Source of the DNA: Centipeda infelix ATCC 43532
GTDB lineage: Bacteria > Bacillota > Negativicutes > Selenomonadales > Selenomonadaceae
Direction: 5' to 3'
Length of the DNA stretch: 64,000 nucleotides
Assembly (NCBI RefSeq): GCF_000234095.1
Contig: NZ_JH376797.1
Span: 198,493 to 262,492 of the forward strand
The notes below the pieces were generated by a model. The model did no database searches. It was not told the origin of the DNA and worked only from the letters and a program-made list of their open reading frames with translations. Below are positions 16,507 through 25,058 of the stretch, one piece after another. A program made the translations under genes and the position numbers. Within the stretch, counting starts at the first letter, position 1. Each line of letters begins with the position of its first letter.

Positions 16507-17580
16507 ATGTGTCAACGTCGCAGATGCAAGCATATATCGGATATAAGGATAGTTTTTTCTCTTCTCGCTGTGATATTTTGCACGATTTTAATTTTACGTC
16601 AATTTACAGCAACATCCTTATCAATTCATGATGTTCTGCCGGAGATGCAGACGGCAGCACGCTGTGTGCAGACCTATAACTCACATGGACAGCAGGAAAT
16701 GTTGATCATCACGAGTGAACCGCAACGGGTTGTGGTAATGGATTGGAACAACATTGAAATCCTCTTGGCTTTGGGATTGGCTGATCGAATTGTACTAGCC
16801 TGTATGGAGCCTCCACACACGGTTGATTTACAGGAGCGGTATCCGGAGGAATTTGCCAAGATAAAGGAAATTGCTCCTGAGCGTGTAAGTTTGGAAATGA
16901 TTCTGGCAACGGAACCAGATCTGATTTTTGCACGTCAATCCGCATTTTCTGAGCGGAGACTCCAGTCTACAGAATGGTGGCATCAACGAGGTGTAAATAC
17001 CTATATTCCTATAACATCAAATACCAGAGAGAAACAGACTATCGAAAAAGAACTCCGATACATACGTGATGTTGGTATCGTGTTTGGCTGTCCGGAAAAA
17101 GCTGAGGCAATTGCAGCAGACATTTCCGCTCAGATTGGGCAGATACAAGAACAAACAGCGGGGAAGAGACAGGATCGGGTAATCGTTCTGGAGGGGGCTC
17201 CGTCAAAATATGTGATCAACTATAATGCGCATTGGCTCGTTGGTGATTTTCTGAGCACACTTGGCGCTCGTATGGTGACAGATATGCAGTTTCGTGATGC
17301 GGAGACTTTATTGATCTTAGATCCAGATATTATCTTTGTGGAATATTTTGATGATCATACGGCTTCTTTTGCAGATCAGTTGATGCATCATCCGGAATAC
17401 CGTTCGCTCAAAGCCGTGCAGGGAAATCGCGTCTACCCGATTCCTGTGGAGTTTATGTATATGCCTGGGCTACGCACTGCAAAGGGGCTTTTCCTATTTG
17501 CAAAAGGCCTGTATCCGGACATTGAATGCGATATGGAAACCAAAGGGGGCGTTTCAAAGGCCGTATCAAATCGAGAATAA
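16507..17580 (+). CDS. ABC-type periplasmic binding protein, B12/siderophore class
   Basis: A 357-residue BtuF/FhuD-type solute-binding protein. Residues about 15-33 form one hydrophobic segment (IVFSLLAVIFCTILIL) that may be a signal anchor; no clear lipobox is present. The binding fold begins at PQRVVVMDWNNIEILLALGLADRIV and includes the typical motifs APERVSLEMILATEPDLIFA and LLILDPDIIFVEYFDD. The frame opens at 16387, but the ATG at 16507 after AGGGGGAG is chosen because the extra N-terminus overlaps leader RNA. It lies between the cobalamin riboswitch and a TonB-dependent receptor, so it probably binds a cobamide or related chelate. No permease or ATPase genes are adjacent. Confidence 0.82.
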   Translation: MCQRRRCKHISDIRIVFSLLAVIFCTILILRQFTATSLSIHDVLPEMQTAARCVQTYNSHGQQEMLIITSEPQRVVVMDWNNIEILLALGLADRIVLACMEPPHTVDLQERYPEEFAKIKEIAPERVSLEMILATEPDLIFARQSAFSERRLQSTEWWHQRGVNTYIPITSNTREKQTIEKELRYIRDVGIVFGCPEKAEAIAADISAQIGQIQEQTAGKRQDRVIVLEGAPSKYVINYNAHWLVGDFLSTLGARMVTDMQFRDAETLLILDPDIIFVEYFDDHTASFADQLMHHPEYRSLKAVQGNRVYPIPVEFMYMPGLRTAKGLFLFAKGLYPDIECDMETKGGVSKAVSNRE

Positions 17581-17616
17581 CATGTATCTACATGAATGTT
17601 AGAAAGGATGATTCCT

Positions 17617-19734
17617 ATGAAAAAAAGAGTTGCTCTTCTCAGTATTCTGCTTGCTGGGGCTGTCCATCTGCCGACCGTATATGGCGCAGCCTCTGAAAGC
17701 ACGTATTCGTATTCTCTGCCGGATGTTTTTGTGTATGGCAATTATAAGGACAAAATTTTCCATGGCGGGCAAATTGTACGTAAGAACAGTTTAGGCATTA
17801 TGGGCAATACAGACTTTATGGATGTACCGTTTAATGTGATGAGCCTCTCGCAAAAATCCATTGATATGAATCGATCTTCTGGAAATACACTCCTTGAGGT
17901 GCTTACATTGGATCCCACGGTGACCTCTGATGGCGACAATACCTATAATGATGTGCATATTCGCGGCTATCGTCTGCGTTCGCAGCATTATTATATCAAT
18001 GGTGTACCGGGGATGCTCTCCCCTTCGTCTGTTCCAACCAATTTTGTAGACAGGGTGGAAATCATTTCCGGGCCCAATACGTTGGTGAATGGGATAGGGG
18101 GGTACTTTGCCAGTGCGGCCGGCGCCGTGAATCTCGTTCCGAAGGTTGCGGAAGATGAGACAAAGATATCCTTCCGGGAAACTTTTTCCGGGAAGAGCCA
18201 TTTTGTTCATGAACTAGATCTTGGAACACGCTTCGGGAAGAATAAGGAGTGGGGTGTTAGAGCAAATATTGGACTCGAGGACGGAACAACGCGATTCCGA
18301 AATGAAAAATATAAGGAAAACAATGGCTTTGTCAACATTGATTATCGGGGAGAAAAAACATCTGCACAGCTGTTGCTTGGTCATCGGGAAGTGCACCACA
18401 AAGGATGTCAGACGGGAATCCGACTGAATAAACATTCTCTGCCAAAACCGCCGCAGGGGGATGTAAACTTTCAGCCTTCGTGGGGAGAATACAGTCATGC
18501 CAATGATATTGTGACATTTTCTTTGGAGCAGCAGCTCAATCCATCGACAGAACTGTTTTTTAAGTTCGGGCATCATACAGATGAGTGGGATCCAGTGACC
18601 GTTCTGTACTATCCCAAGCTGACCGATGAAAAAGGAAATTTTACGGTCGGTGTGGAGATGTTTCGGGAGAATAATACCTTTCGTGGATATGCCGGTGGCG
18701 TTCGTCTGAAAGCAAATACCGGTCAGATGCGTCACGATATTGCGCTGAGCGCGGACCGGTTGGAGGGTGAGGGATGGATTGAGTATGATACAGATTACTA
18801 CGATGACCTGATTCCTCCCTATACGGGGAATATTTACGATAAATCCTCTTTTGATAAAATGCTCCCGCCTAAGTCACCGAATTGGGGGTATCATGATGAT
18901 GGCAGTCTCGATTTTGTCATGAAGGGAATTAGTTTTGTCGATCGTATGGTCACTGCTGATGAGAAATGGTCTTTTTTGCTCGGACTTCGTCATCAAAATG
19001 TTTCGGAGGCGAACAAGGACAGTTCCAAGTTCAGTCCGAATCTCGGATTGATGTACGCCTTAAATCCCCATGTGAAGGTTTATGCCAACTATATGGAAAG
19101 CCTTGGCAGGGGAAGAAAGGTGGGCAGACGATATGCCAACAAGGGAGAATATCTGCCGCCACAGACCACCGAGCAATACGAGCTTGGCGTGAAATGGGAC
19201 GCCAAGCGTCTGGGAGGAAGTTTTAGCATTTTTTCCGTGGAACAGGAAAATCTCCATGTGGATGCGAACAATCGGTATGGTTATAATGGACGGCAAAAAA
19301 ATCAAGGGGGACAAGTAACGGTATTCGGACAGGTAATGCCAAAGCTCAGTCTTCTTGGTGGTGTCATGTATCTGAATGCCAAGCAAAAAGGAGGGGCAGA
19401 TGACGGTAGAACGATTGCGGGGATTCCAAAATGGAATTTCACACTCTCTACCCAATATCAGATGAACGAGGAATGGGCATTGACGGGGCGTATGGTGGCG
19501 AATAGTAAGGCTCCTATGAATCCGCTTGCCAGCAAGCATGTACCGGGGTGGTGGCGACTGGATCTCGGGGCGCAGTACAAGCGTACATTTGCGAATGGAG
19601 ATGCACTGCGCGTGGGACTCAATGTGTTTAATGTGTTGAACAGGGAGTATTGGGTTGTTCAGGATGCCGTTGCGGAATCTGTCTCGATGCATGGTCCGCG
19701 CAGTCTGGTGCTGTCTATGTCGTATGATTTCTAA
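17617..19734 (+). CDS. TonB-dependent outer-membrane receptor
   Basis: A 705-residue outer-membrane receptor with a signal peptide (MKKRVALLSILLAGAVHLPTVYG-A; hydrophobic core visible). A TonB-box-like DVFVYG follows at about residue 28. The plug domain contains DVPFNVMSLSQKSI, VHIRGYRLRSQHYYINGVP and RVEIISGPNTLVNG. The rest is a 22-strand-type barrel that ends in the terminal-aromatic signal SMSYDF. The plug resembles siderophore-receptor families, yet the upstream cobalamin riboswitch points to a cobamide or a metal chelate. The ATG at 17617 after AGAAAGGATG is used rather than 17596. It requires TonB-ExbBD, not present in this window. Confidence 0.9.
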   Translation: MKKRVALLSILLAGAVHLPTVYGAASESTYSYSLPDVFVYGNYKDKIFHGGQIVRKNSLGIMGNTDFMDVPFNVMSLSQKSIDMNRSSGNTLLEVLTLDPTVTSDGDNTYNDVHIRGYRLRSQHYYINGVPGMLSPSSVPTNFVDRVEIISGPNTLVNGIGGYFASAAGAVNLVPKVAEDETKISFRETFSGKSHFVHELDLGTRFGKNKEWGVRANIGLEDGTTRFRNEKYKENNGFVNIDYRGEKTSAQLLLGHREVHHKGCQTGIRLNKHSLPKPPQGDVNFQPSWGEYSHANDIVTFSLEQQLNPSTELFFKFGHHTDEWDPVTVLYYPKLTDEKGNFTVGVEMFRENNTFRGYAGGVRLKANTGQMRHDIALSADRLEGEGWIEYDTDYYDDLIPPYTGNIYDKSSFDKMLPPKSPNWGYHDDGSLDFVMKGISFVDRMVTADEKWSFLLGLRHQNVSEANKDSSKFSPNLGLMYALNPHVKVYANYMESLGRGRKVGRRYANKGEYLPPQTTEQYELGVKWDAKRLGGSFSIFSVEQENLHVDANNRYGYNGRQKNQGGQVTVFGQVMPKLSLLGGVMYLNAKQKGGADDGRTIAGIPKWNFTLSTQYQMNEEWALTGRMVANSKAPMNPLASKHVPGWWRLDLGAQYKRTFANGDALRVGLNVFNVLNREYWVVQDAVAESVSMHGPRSLVLSMSYDF

Positions 19735-19842
19735 GAAGTGCCGTCATTATGGAAACAGAATGTAAGTGCAGGTAGGTTCTCGTACTTGGACATTGTTTCT
19801 ATAGATTCACTGGTTGTTATTTCGTCAAAGGAGAATCAGCAA

Positions 19843-20367
19843 ATGAGAAAGAAAATTCGTGAGGGTGCAGTGCTTGGTGTTCTCTTATCATCTGTCCTGT
19901 ATGGGGGGGATGTTCATGCACAAGAGATTTCTTCGCGTGAATCTATCGAGGAGAATGATCCGTCAACTTTATATGCGACGAAGGATATTGAGGTCACCGG
20001 TGAGCTCAAAGATCCGTTTGGCAATGCTATAACGGAGCAGTCCTACTATCGCACGGGCGGTGATGTGAATATCATTGATCGGGATATGCTTGAGAAACGT
20101 CATTATGATCAGCTCAGCGATGCACTGCGGCAGATTCCGGGGATACAGATCAAGACGCCGGGGTATCGCGGAGGAGAATTTGAGTATACACAAACCCACA
20201 GCATTGTGACAATCAATGGCGATGATCGTGTAGTTGTGCTCATGGATGGGCGTCGCATGGATAACTCTGTGGGCAGTGTCGTTTCGGGACAATCGTCAAG
20301 TGCATCGAAGGCGGTCATATCTGCCGTTCTTGAAGATTGCCTCCGATTCACATCTCTCGAGAGATGA
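19843..20367 (+). pseudogene. TonB-dependent receptor, N-terminal fragment
   Basis: The product starts with a signal peptide (MRKKIREGAVLGVLLSSVLYG, cleavage near VHA). A plug domain follows, with the strand EVTGELKDPFG, the segment DMLEKRHYDQLSDALRQIPGIQI, and VVVLMDGRRMDNSVG. The frame then breaks off after SSASKAVISAV and stops at 20367, so the remainder of the plug and the whole barrel are absent. The ATG at 19843 lies behind AAAGGAGAA. It sits 108 bases behind the intact receptor. It appears to be a deletion remnant. Confidence 0.75.
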
Positions 20368-20368
20368 T

Positions 20369-20548
20369 ATGGGGCAAAGGCTCATCTTCGGCGATGAGCA
20401 TATTATCTGCACGAACGATTCGTATTTGCGGAGGAAAAATGAGAATGATGAAGTCATTGATACAATTCATATTAAGCAGGACGACGATGGTATTGATATC
20501 GAAGACAGGATCATACGGTTAAAGGAATACATTAAAGCAAATTCTTAA
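20369..20548 (+). CDS. Unrecognised 59-residue ORF or gene tail
   Basis: The frame starts with ATG at 20369 (MGQRLIFGDEHIICTND) and ends in an acidic/basic helix (DRIIRLKEYIKANS). It begins right where the truncated receptor stops and has no strong Shine-Dalgarno. It may be the C-terminal end of a gene whose 5' part was deleted in the same event. No family was recognised. Confidence 0.3.
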   Translation: MGQRLIFGDEHIICTNDSYLRRKNENDEVIDTIHIKQDDDGIDIEDRIIRLKEYIKANS

Positions 20549-20589
20549 TTGATAACGTAGTCACTTTTCATATGAAAGAGATTCCATTG

Positions 20590-21062
20590 TGACCTACCCC
20601 CAAAAGTTAGACTTGGCTAATCTAACTTTTGGGGGCATTGTCATGTCAAAATACGGTAGGGCATGTAAGCTGAAGATTATGCAGGAATATCTTGCAGGAT
20701 ACGGAAGCTATGAGGCACTATCGAAGTACTATCACGTTTCTCTCACTCCCATCAGGAGATGGGTAAAGGCTTAAAGTATATACAATTCCTACAAGGGGGT
20801 GGTCGGCAAGGTTGCAGACCGTTCCCAGAGACGAAGATTTAAAACCTTCGATTCAAATCGGAAAATTACGATGGATATGAGTAAGTTCAAATACTGGATG
20901 TAAAATAAGGTGGCGATCGAGAAATAATCGTCTACTATAACGAGTATCGTATCAAAAAGTCTCTTGGTTGGCTCAGTCCTGCTCAGTACCGTTACAAACA
21001 TCAAGCCGCATAGCAAAAAGCACAGAAATTTGCTTTCCTACGCTTTCATGTTTAACTTTAGT
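20590..21062 (+). mobile_element. IS3-family (IS150-like) element, internally deleted
   Basis: The left terminal repeat begins TGACCTACCCCCAAAAGTTA and is followed by a perfect 15-bp inverted copy ending TCTAACTTTTGGGGG, a hairpin ahead of orfA. The start of orfA (20643) is intact. Later sequence encodes DMSKFKYWM and, after stops, IVYYNEYRIKKSLGWLSPAQYRYKHQAA, the classical C-terminus of IS3-family OrfB. The middle of the element, including the DDE catalytic core, is gone. The right end (about 21062) has lost its terminal repeat. It cannot encode a working transposase. Confidence 0.85.
20643..20774 (+). pseudogene. IS3-family OrfA fragment
   Basis: The 43-residue product MSKYGRACKLKIMQEYLAGY... 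carries the helix-turn-helix of IS150-type OrfA (EALSKYYHVSLTPIRRWVKA) and then stops. Full OrfA proteins are about 100-170 residues. It is a truncated remnant inside the element at 20590-21062. Confidence 0.8.
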
Positions 21063-21132
21063 CACTACAATTTGGAATCTCTTTTTTGTTGATTAGAAAA
21101 TGTAGGAGCAAAGGTCGATGTGATTATCCGTT

Positions 21133-21152
21133 ATTTTTCAGCGATTCTCTAG
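21133..21152. repeat. Decayed half-copy of the palindromic repeat (copy 5)
   Basis: On the minus strand it reads CTAGAGAATCGCTGAAAAAT. This matches the left arm of copy 2 (CTAGGGAATCGCTGATAAAA) with one substitution and one missing base. The partner arm is absent. The TGA stop of the NIF3/YqfO-like gene lies inside it, so the repeat contributes that protein's last residues (LENR). Confidence 0.45.
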
Positions 21153-21482
21153 GTTTTCATCCAAGAGGGGGATCGTGAAAATAACCGGTGTCTCATATGG
21201 GTGTACGGCACGGATTGCCGCCATGGTTTCACCTAAATGGCTCTCATCTACACGCACCTCAACCTTGAGCTCGGAAGCCTCATAGAGCTCACCAATTGTC
21301 CCCTCATACGGCGAAGCTCCCTCAAGTGGACGCCATGAGCCAATGACATGCGAATAGGCGAGACAGCTGTCATAGTTTCCACTCTGCCCTGCTCCCACCG
21401 CCCGCAGTACATTCCGAAGCTGCGAAAAATGTGTCTCCGGAATAAAGATTTCGAGTTTTACATATTTCGTTTGCGTATCCAT
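21138..21482 (-). CDS. NIF3/YqfO C-terminal-domain-like protein
   Basis: A 114-residue protein that looks like the stand-alone CutA-like domain found in the middle of YqfO/NIF3 proteins. It shows YVKLEIFIPETHFSQLRNVLRAVGAG, then YDSCLAYSHVIGSWRPLEGASP and AAIRAVHPYETPVIFTIPLL. It has no visible catalytic residues, and its function is unknown. The minus-strand ATG at 21482 lies behind GGAGTGTATATA; the GTG at 21491 is inside that Shine-Dalgarno. The C-terminus runs into a decayed palindromic-repeat arm. It follows the ComM-like gene by 22 bases on the same strand. Confidence 0.72.
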   Translation of the reverse strand: MDTQTKYVKLEIFIPETHFSQLRNVLRAVGAGQSGNYDSCLAYSHVIGSWRPLEGASPYEGTIGELYEASELKVEVRVDESHLGETMAAIRAVHPYETPVIFTIPLLDENLENR

Positions 21483-21504
21483 TATATACACTCCATCTGT
21501 AACA

Positions 21505-23034
21505 TCACTCGATATTCACCCCAATATCGGAGCGCAGCTGGATTGCCTCCGCAATATGCGCCGCCGTGATGACGGGACTTTGCCCGAGATCAGCAATCGT
21601 CCGTGCTACCTTGATGATACGGTCGTGAGAACGCGCCGATAGGTTGATACGGTGAAATGCCGCCTCAAGCAAACGCTCTGCCTCCTGCTCAAGCCGACAA
21701 TATTTCTTTATCATGCTGTGATTCATCTGTGCATTACAAAAGAGGCCGTGTCTCTGCAATCGCTTGCACTGAATGATGCGCGCCGCCACAACGCGCTGCT
21801 GAATTGATTCGGAGGATTCCGCCTTACGCGTAGCATGAAGATCCGCATAGGTCACACGCGACACACGGATATGAAGATCGATACGGTCAAGCAAAGGTCC
21901 TGATAATTTTCGTGTATATCGCTTGATCTCGCCCGCAGAGCACTCACATATATGATCCTTATCTCCGTGAAAACCGCAGGGGCATGGATTCATTGCCGCT
22001 ACCAAAATGATACTAGAGGGAAACGTCAGTGTTGCGTTCGCACGCGACACTGTAATCTGGCGATCCTCAATCGGCTCGCGCAGGACCTCAAGCGTCTTCT
22101 TGCTGAACTCCGGCAGCTCATCGAGAAAGAGCACGCCGTGATGGGCAAGCGTCACCTCGCCCGGGCGCGGGATGCTCCCACCGCCGATCATCGCCACCGT
22201 CGAGGATGTATGATGCGGACTGCGGAAGGGGCGCGTGGTCACAAGCCCCGTATCCTTGCCGAGCAGCCCAGAGATACTGTAAATCTTCGTGATCTCGATG
22301 GCTTCTTCCTTCGTCAGCTCCGGCAGAATCGAAGGCATTCGACGTGCCAGCATCGTCTTGCCCGAACCGGGTACGCCAACCATCAAGACATTATGCCCGC
22401 CAGCCGCTGCAATCTCAAGTGCACGCTTCGCCTGATACTGCCCCTGCACATCGGCAAAGTCATCGGTGAAGGTGGCATCCTTTTTCTGCTCTGTGGGGTG
22501 TGGCGCAGAAGGAGTTAGTGTTTCCGCACCCGTCAGATGACGCACAAGCTGCGCCAGATTTTCGACCGCATAGACCTTTATTCCGTCAATGAGGAGTGCC
22601 TCGTCTGCATTGGAGGGAGCAACATAGAACTCCCTCAGACCGTGCTCACGCGCCGTGATTGCCATTGGGAGAATGCCGCTGATCGGACGGCAGTTTCCAT
22701 CGAGAGAAAGCTCCGCTGAGAAAAGTGCGCTCTGTATCGCCGCCTCGGGAAGCATACCGTAGGATGCCAGGAGTCCGACGGCAATTGGCAGATCAAGCCC
22801 CGAACTGTCCTTTCGCACGTCCGCAGGCGCAAGATTCACCGTCACCCGCTCCTGCCGCAGCTGAATGCCGGAGTTGCGAATGGCAGTCCGCACACGCTCC
22901 TTCGACTCCTTCACCGACGTATCGGGAAGCCCCACCAGCTCAAAGCCCGGCAGACCGGACGACACATCCACCTCAACGTCGATAATCCGTCCGTCAATCC
23001 CGAGGGTCGTCGCACCATAGGTCTTTGCAAACAA
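21505..23034 (-). CDS. comM: ComM/YifB-family AAA ATPase (Mg-chelatase-like)
   Basis: A 509-residue protein with the full YifB architecture. An N-terminal ChlI-related domain (IDVEVDVSSGLPGFELVGLPD) is followed by an AAA+ domain with Walker A VGVPGSGKTML, Walker B GVLFLDELPEF, and the sensor region VAAMNPCPCGFHGD. A C-terminal Mg-chelatase-type domain closes with LSARSHDRIIKVARTIADL. In naturally competent bacteria ComM is a helicase that promotes branch migration during transformation. A TTG start at 23034 follows GGAGGGAAGG. A -10-like TATAAT lies upstream on the minus strand at 23068-23073. Confidence 0.93.
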   Translation of the reverse strand: MFAKTYGATTLGIDGRIIDVEVDVSSGLPGFELVGLPDTSVKESKERVRTAIRNSGIQLRQERVTVNLAPADVRKDSSGLDLPIAVGLLASYGMLPEAAIQSALFSAELSLDGNCRPISGILPMAITAREHGLREFYVAPSNADEALLIDGIKVYAVENLAQLVRHLTGAETLTPSAPHPTEQKKDATFTDDFADVQGQYQAKRALEIAAAGGHNVLMVGVPGSGKTMLARRMPSILPELTKEEAIEITKIYSISGLLGKDTGLVTTRPFRSPHHTSSTVAMIGGGSIPRPGEVTLAHHGVLFLDELPEFSKKTLEVLREPIEDRQITVSRANATLTFPSSIILVAAMNPCPCGFHGDKDHICECSAGEIKRYTRKLSGPLLDRIDLHIRVSRVTYADLHATRKAESSESIQQRVVAARIIQCKRLQRHGLFCNAQMNHSMIKKYCRLEQEAERLLEAAFHRINLSARSHDRIIKVARTIADLGQSPVITAAHIAEAIQLRSDIGVNIE

Positions 23035-23114
23035 CGGCCTTCCCTCCTACGTTTCAAATATAAGAAAATTATAACACAGGATAGGGGTTGTTGCCTAATG
23101 ATTCTTTGCAAAAG

Positions 23115-23158
23115 AAAAGAGATTCCAAACGCTGGGTAGGGCGAATGGAATCTCTTTT
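23115..23158 (-). terminator. Intrinsic terminator of the metallo-hydrolase gene
   Basis: AAAAGAGATTCCA (23115-23127) and TGGAATCTCTTTT (23146-23158) form a perfect 13-bp stem with an 18-base loop. On the minus strand the stem is followed by a T-rich tract, so it terminates the gene at 23187-23999. The same arm sequence is found beside all three IS remnants. Confidence 0.8.
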
Positions 23159-23186
23159 GTGTGCGGAATGTACCGTATGACAGGAA

Positions 23187-23999
23187 TTAAGCTCCGACTG
23201 TTGCGGCTTTATATTCAACCGACGCACCATCGGACGGCATATCATAATTCACCACGCCGCGACGTGCCAAACATCCTCGCAGTGTATGCCTCGTAAGCGC
23301 AGCATGTGCGACATTGTCCAAGTGCGTCAGATAAAGACGGGCGTTAGGCGCAGTCATTGCAACGCAGTGAACATCCTCATCATTCATGATGAGGCGTCCG
23401 TTTTCCACGGTCTCTGCGGCACAACAGTTCAGGGCAATCACCTCAGGCTGATAGTTCCGCAGTGTCTCAGCTACGCCAGAATACCAGACCGTATCCCCTG
23501 TCAAATAGAAGGTGTTCTCCTCCGGTGCCTCAAACACAATCCCCATCGCGTCACCACACGGAACAACGGTGCCGTGCAGGGCAGGGACGCGGGTCAGTCT
23601 CGCCGCACCGAACTCCATACCGCTTGTCGGCAGGACGAGTACCTCTGAAAACCCGGAACTCCGCAGAACAGAGGCATCCTCCTCCGACTGACAGATGACT
23701 GGCACCGCCTTATCAAGCGGCGCACCGACCGTCCCGTCCGGTGCCATATCAATATGATCGGGATGCAGATGCGTAACGATGTAGTAGTCGACACCGCTCA
23801 AAATCTGCCCCATATCCATCGGCAAATCATAGAACGGCATCGGGAGATGCTCCTTCATCGGATCGGGGACATGGAACGGCATGTCTGGAATATCGACAAA
23901 TGACAGCTGATGTTTCGGCGCAAGCCACGGGTCAATCAGAAATACCTTCCCCGCATAATCCAAACGGTTCGTTGCATTGCGAATCTGTGTGAGTTTCAT
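23187..23999 (-). CDS. UlaG-like metallo-beta-lactamase-fold hydrolase
   Basis: The 270-residue protein has the MBL-fold metal motif TIVTHLHPDHIDMAP-like (read here as YIVTHLHPDHID) at about residue 77, FYLTGDTVWYSG at about 165, and a late His in LYLTHLDNVAHA. The N-terminal KLTQIRNATNRLDYAGKVFLIDPW is typical of UlaG-type lactonase-like members, in which a substrate-binding His is replaced by Asn or Arg. Substrate unknown. It is divergent from a LysR regulator across a 20-bp perfect palindrome, so it is the likely target of that regulator. Confidence 0.85.
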   Translation of the reverse strand: MKLTQIRNATNRLDYAGKVFLIDPWLAPKHQLSFVDIPDMPFHVPDPMKEHLPMPFYDLPMDMGQILSGVDYYIVTHLHPDHIDMAPDGTVGAPLDKAVPVICQSEEDASVLRSSGFSEVLVLPTSGMEFGAARLTRVPALHGTVVPCGDAMGIVFEAPEENTFYLTGDTVWYSGVAETLRNYQPEVIALNCCAAETVENGRLIMNDEDVHCVAMTAPNARLYLTHLDNVAHAALTRHTLRGCLARRGVVNYDMPSDGASVEYKAATVGA

Positions 24000-24085
24000 A
24001 AGTGTTTCTCCTGTTCATTATTTGGTTGATCTGTTCATAGTATAGTGTACTTCACAAATGACGGCAAGAAAAACAATGGGACTTG

Positions 24086-24105
24086 CCGCAACAATATTGT
24101 TGCGG
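24086..24105. promoter_or_regulatory. Perfect 20-bp palindrome, candidate LysR operator
   Basis: CCGCAACAATATTGTTGCGG is a perfect palindrome between the divergent metallo-hydrolase and LysR genes. A looser inverted repeat (CGGCAAG at 24062-24068 and CTTGCCG at 24082-24088) overlaps it. LysR-type proteins usually bind dyads with a T-N11-A core in such divergent gaps. No Rho-independent T-run follows, so an operator is more likely than a terminator. Confidence 0.7.
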
Positions 24106-24143
24106 TAGAATAGATACCGATGAAAGAGACGGGAGGTATGAAG

Positions 24144-25058
24144 ATGAATCGAAAGCAGATGGAGTATTTTATTGAGGTCTATCGCTGCGGCAATATCCAG
24201 ACGGCGGCGGATCATCTTTATGTTGCAAGGCAGGGTCTCAGCAGAGCGATGCGGTCACTCGAGGAGGAGCTTGGACAGCCGCTTTTCATCCGTACCCCGC
24301 GCGGAATCATTCCGACCGATTATGCAGCAGCGCTACTGCCCCACGTTCAACGTATGCTGGATGAATATCAATCCATCGAAAGCATGAAATCCCTCGCCAC
24401 CCATTCAAAAAGTGTCGTTACCATTTTTGCACTGGATCACGTCTTTTCTTATCTCGGAGCGCAATTTCTACAGGATTTTCATACTACTCATCAGAGCATT
24501 ATTTTGAGCATTGTCGATACAACGGACGACGATGCAATGGAGGGACTTCTGACAAAGCGATGTCATTTTGCCATCGTCACCGCCCCTTTTGATCAGACCC
24601 GCTTTCAAGGGGACGCACTCTTTTTCTCGCGCTACTGTGCACGTCTCTCTGCGCATCATCCCTTGGCAGAAAAAAGCCGTATCACCTACACAGATCTCGA
24701 CGGGCAAATGATCATCAGTAAAGGACGCGCCTATCACTGTTTCCGTCACAATATCGACAAACACATCCTCCTGCCCGGTCTCAAAATCGAGATTCTAGCC
24801 GAAACCGCCGATGAATCTCTCATTGTTGATCTGCTGCGTCATAATCCTGCGATCAATCTTGGTTATGACTATGCAGCCGTCATGAACAGACAGCCGGACA
24901 TTGTCATGCGGGAACTCGGTGACGGAAAAGATACGGGACAGGTGGTCTGCCTCATACAGGACAAGACCGTCATCCTCACCGAAGCGGCGCGTACATTCCG
25001 TCAATTCCTCTTGGATTGGCTGAAAAAAACGAGAAAGGATCGTATCATATCTCCTTGA
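24144..25058 (+). CDS. LysR-family transcriptional regulator
   Basis: A 304-residue regulator with an N-terminal winged helix (MEYFIEVYRCGNIQTAADHL, then VARQGLSRAMRSLEEELGQP with LFIRTPRGIIPT) and a periplasmic-binding-protein-like effector domain. GGGAGG at 24130-24135 is too close to the ATG at 24138, so the ATG at 24144 is preferred. It is divergent from the UlaG-like hydrolase and probably controls it and itself. The inducer cannot be predicted. Confidence 0.92.
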   Translation: MNRKQMEYFIEVYRCGNIQTAADHLYVARQGLSRAMRSLEEELGQPLFIRTPRGIIPTDYAAALLPHVQRMLDEYQSIESMKSLATHSKSVVTIFALDHVFSYLGAQFLQDFHTTHQSIILSIVDTTDDDAMEGLLTKRCHFAIVTAPFDQTRFQGDALFFSRYCARLSAHHPLAEKSRITYTDLDGQMIISKGRAYHCFRHNIDKHILLPGLKIEILAETADESLIVDLLRHNPAINLGYDYAAVMNRQPDIVMRELGDGKDTGQVVCLIQDKTVILTEAARTFRQFLLDWLKKTRKDRIISP

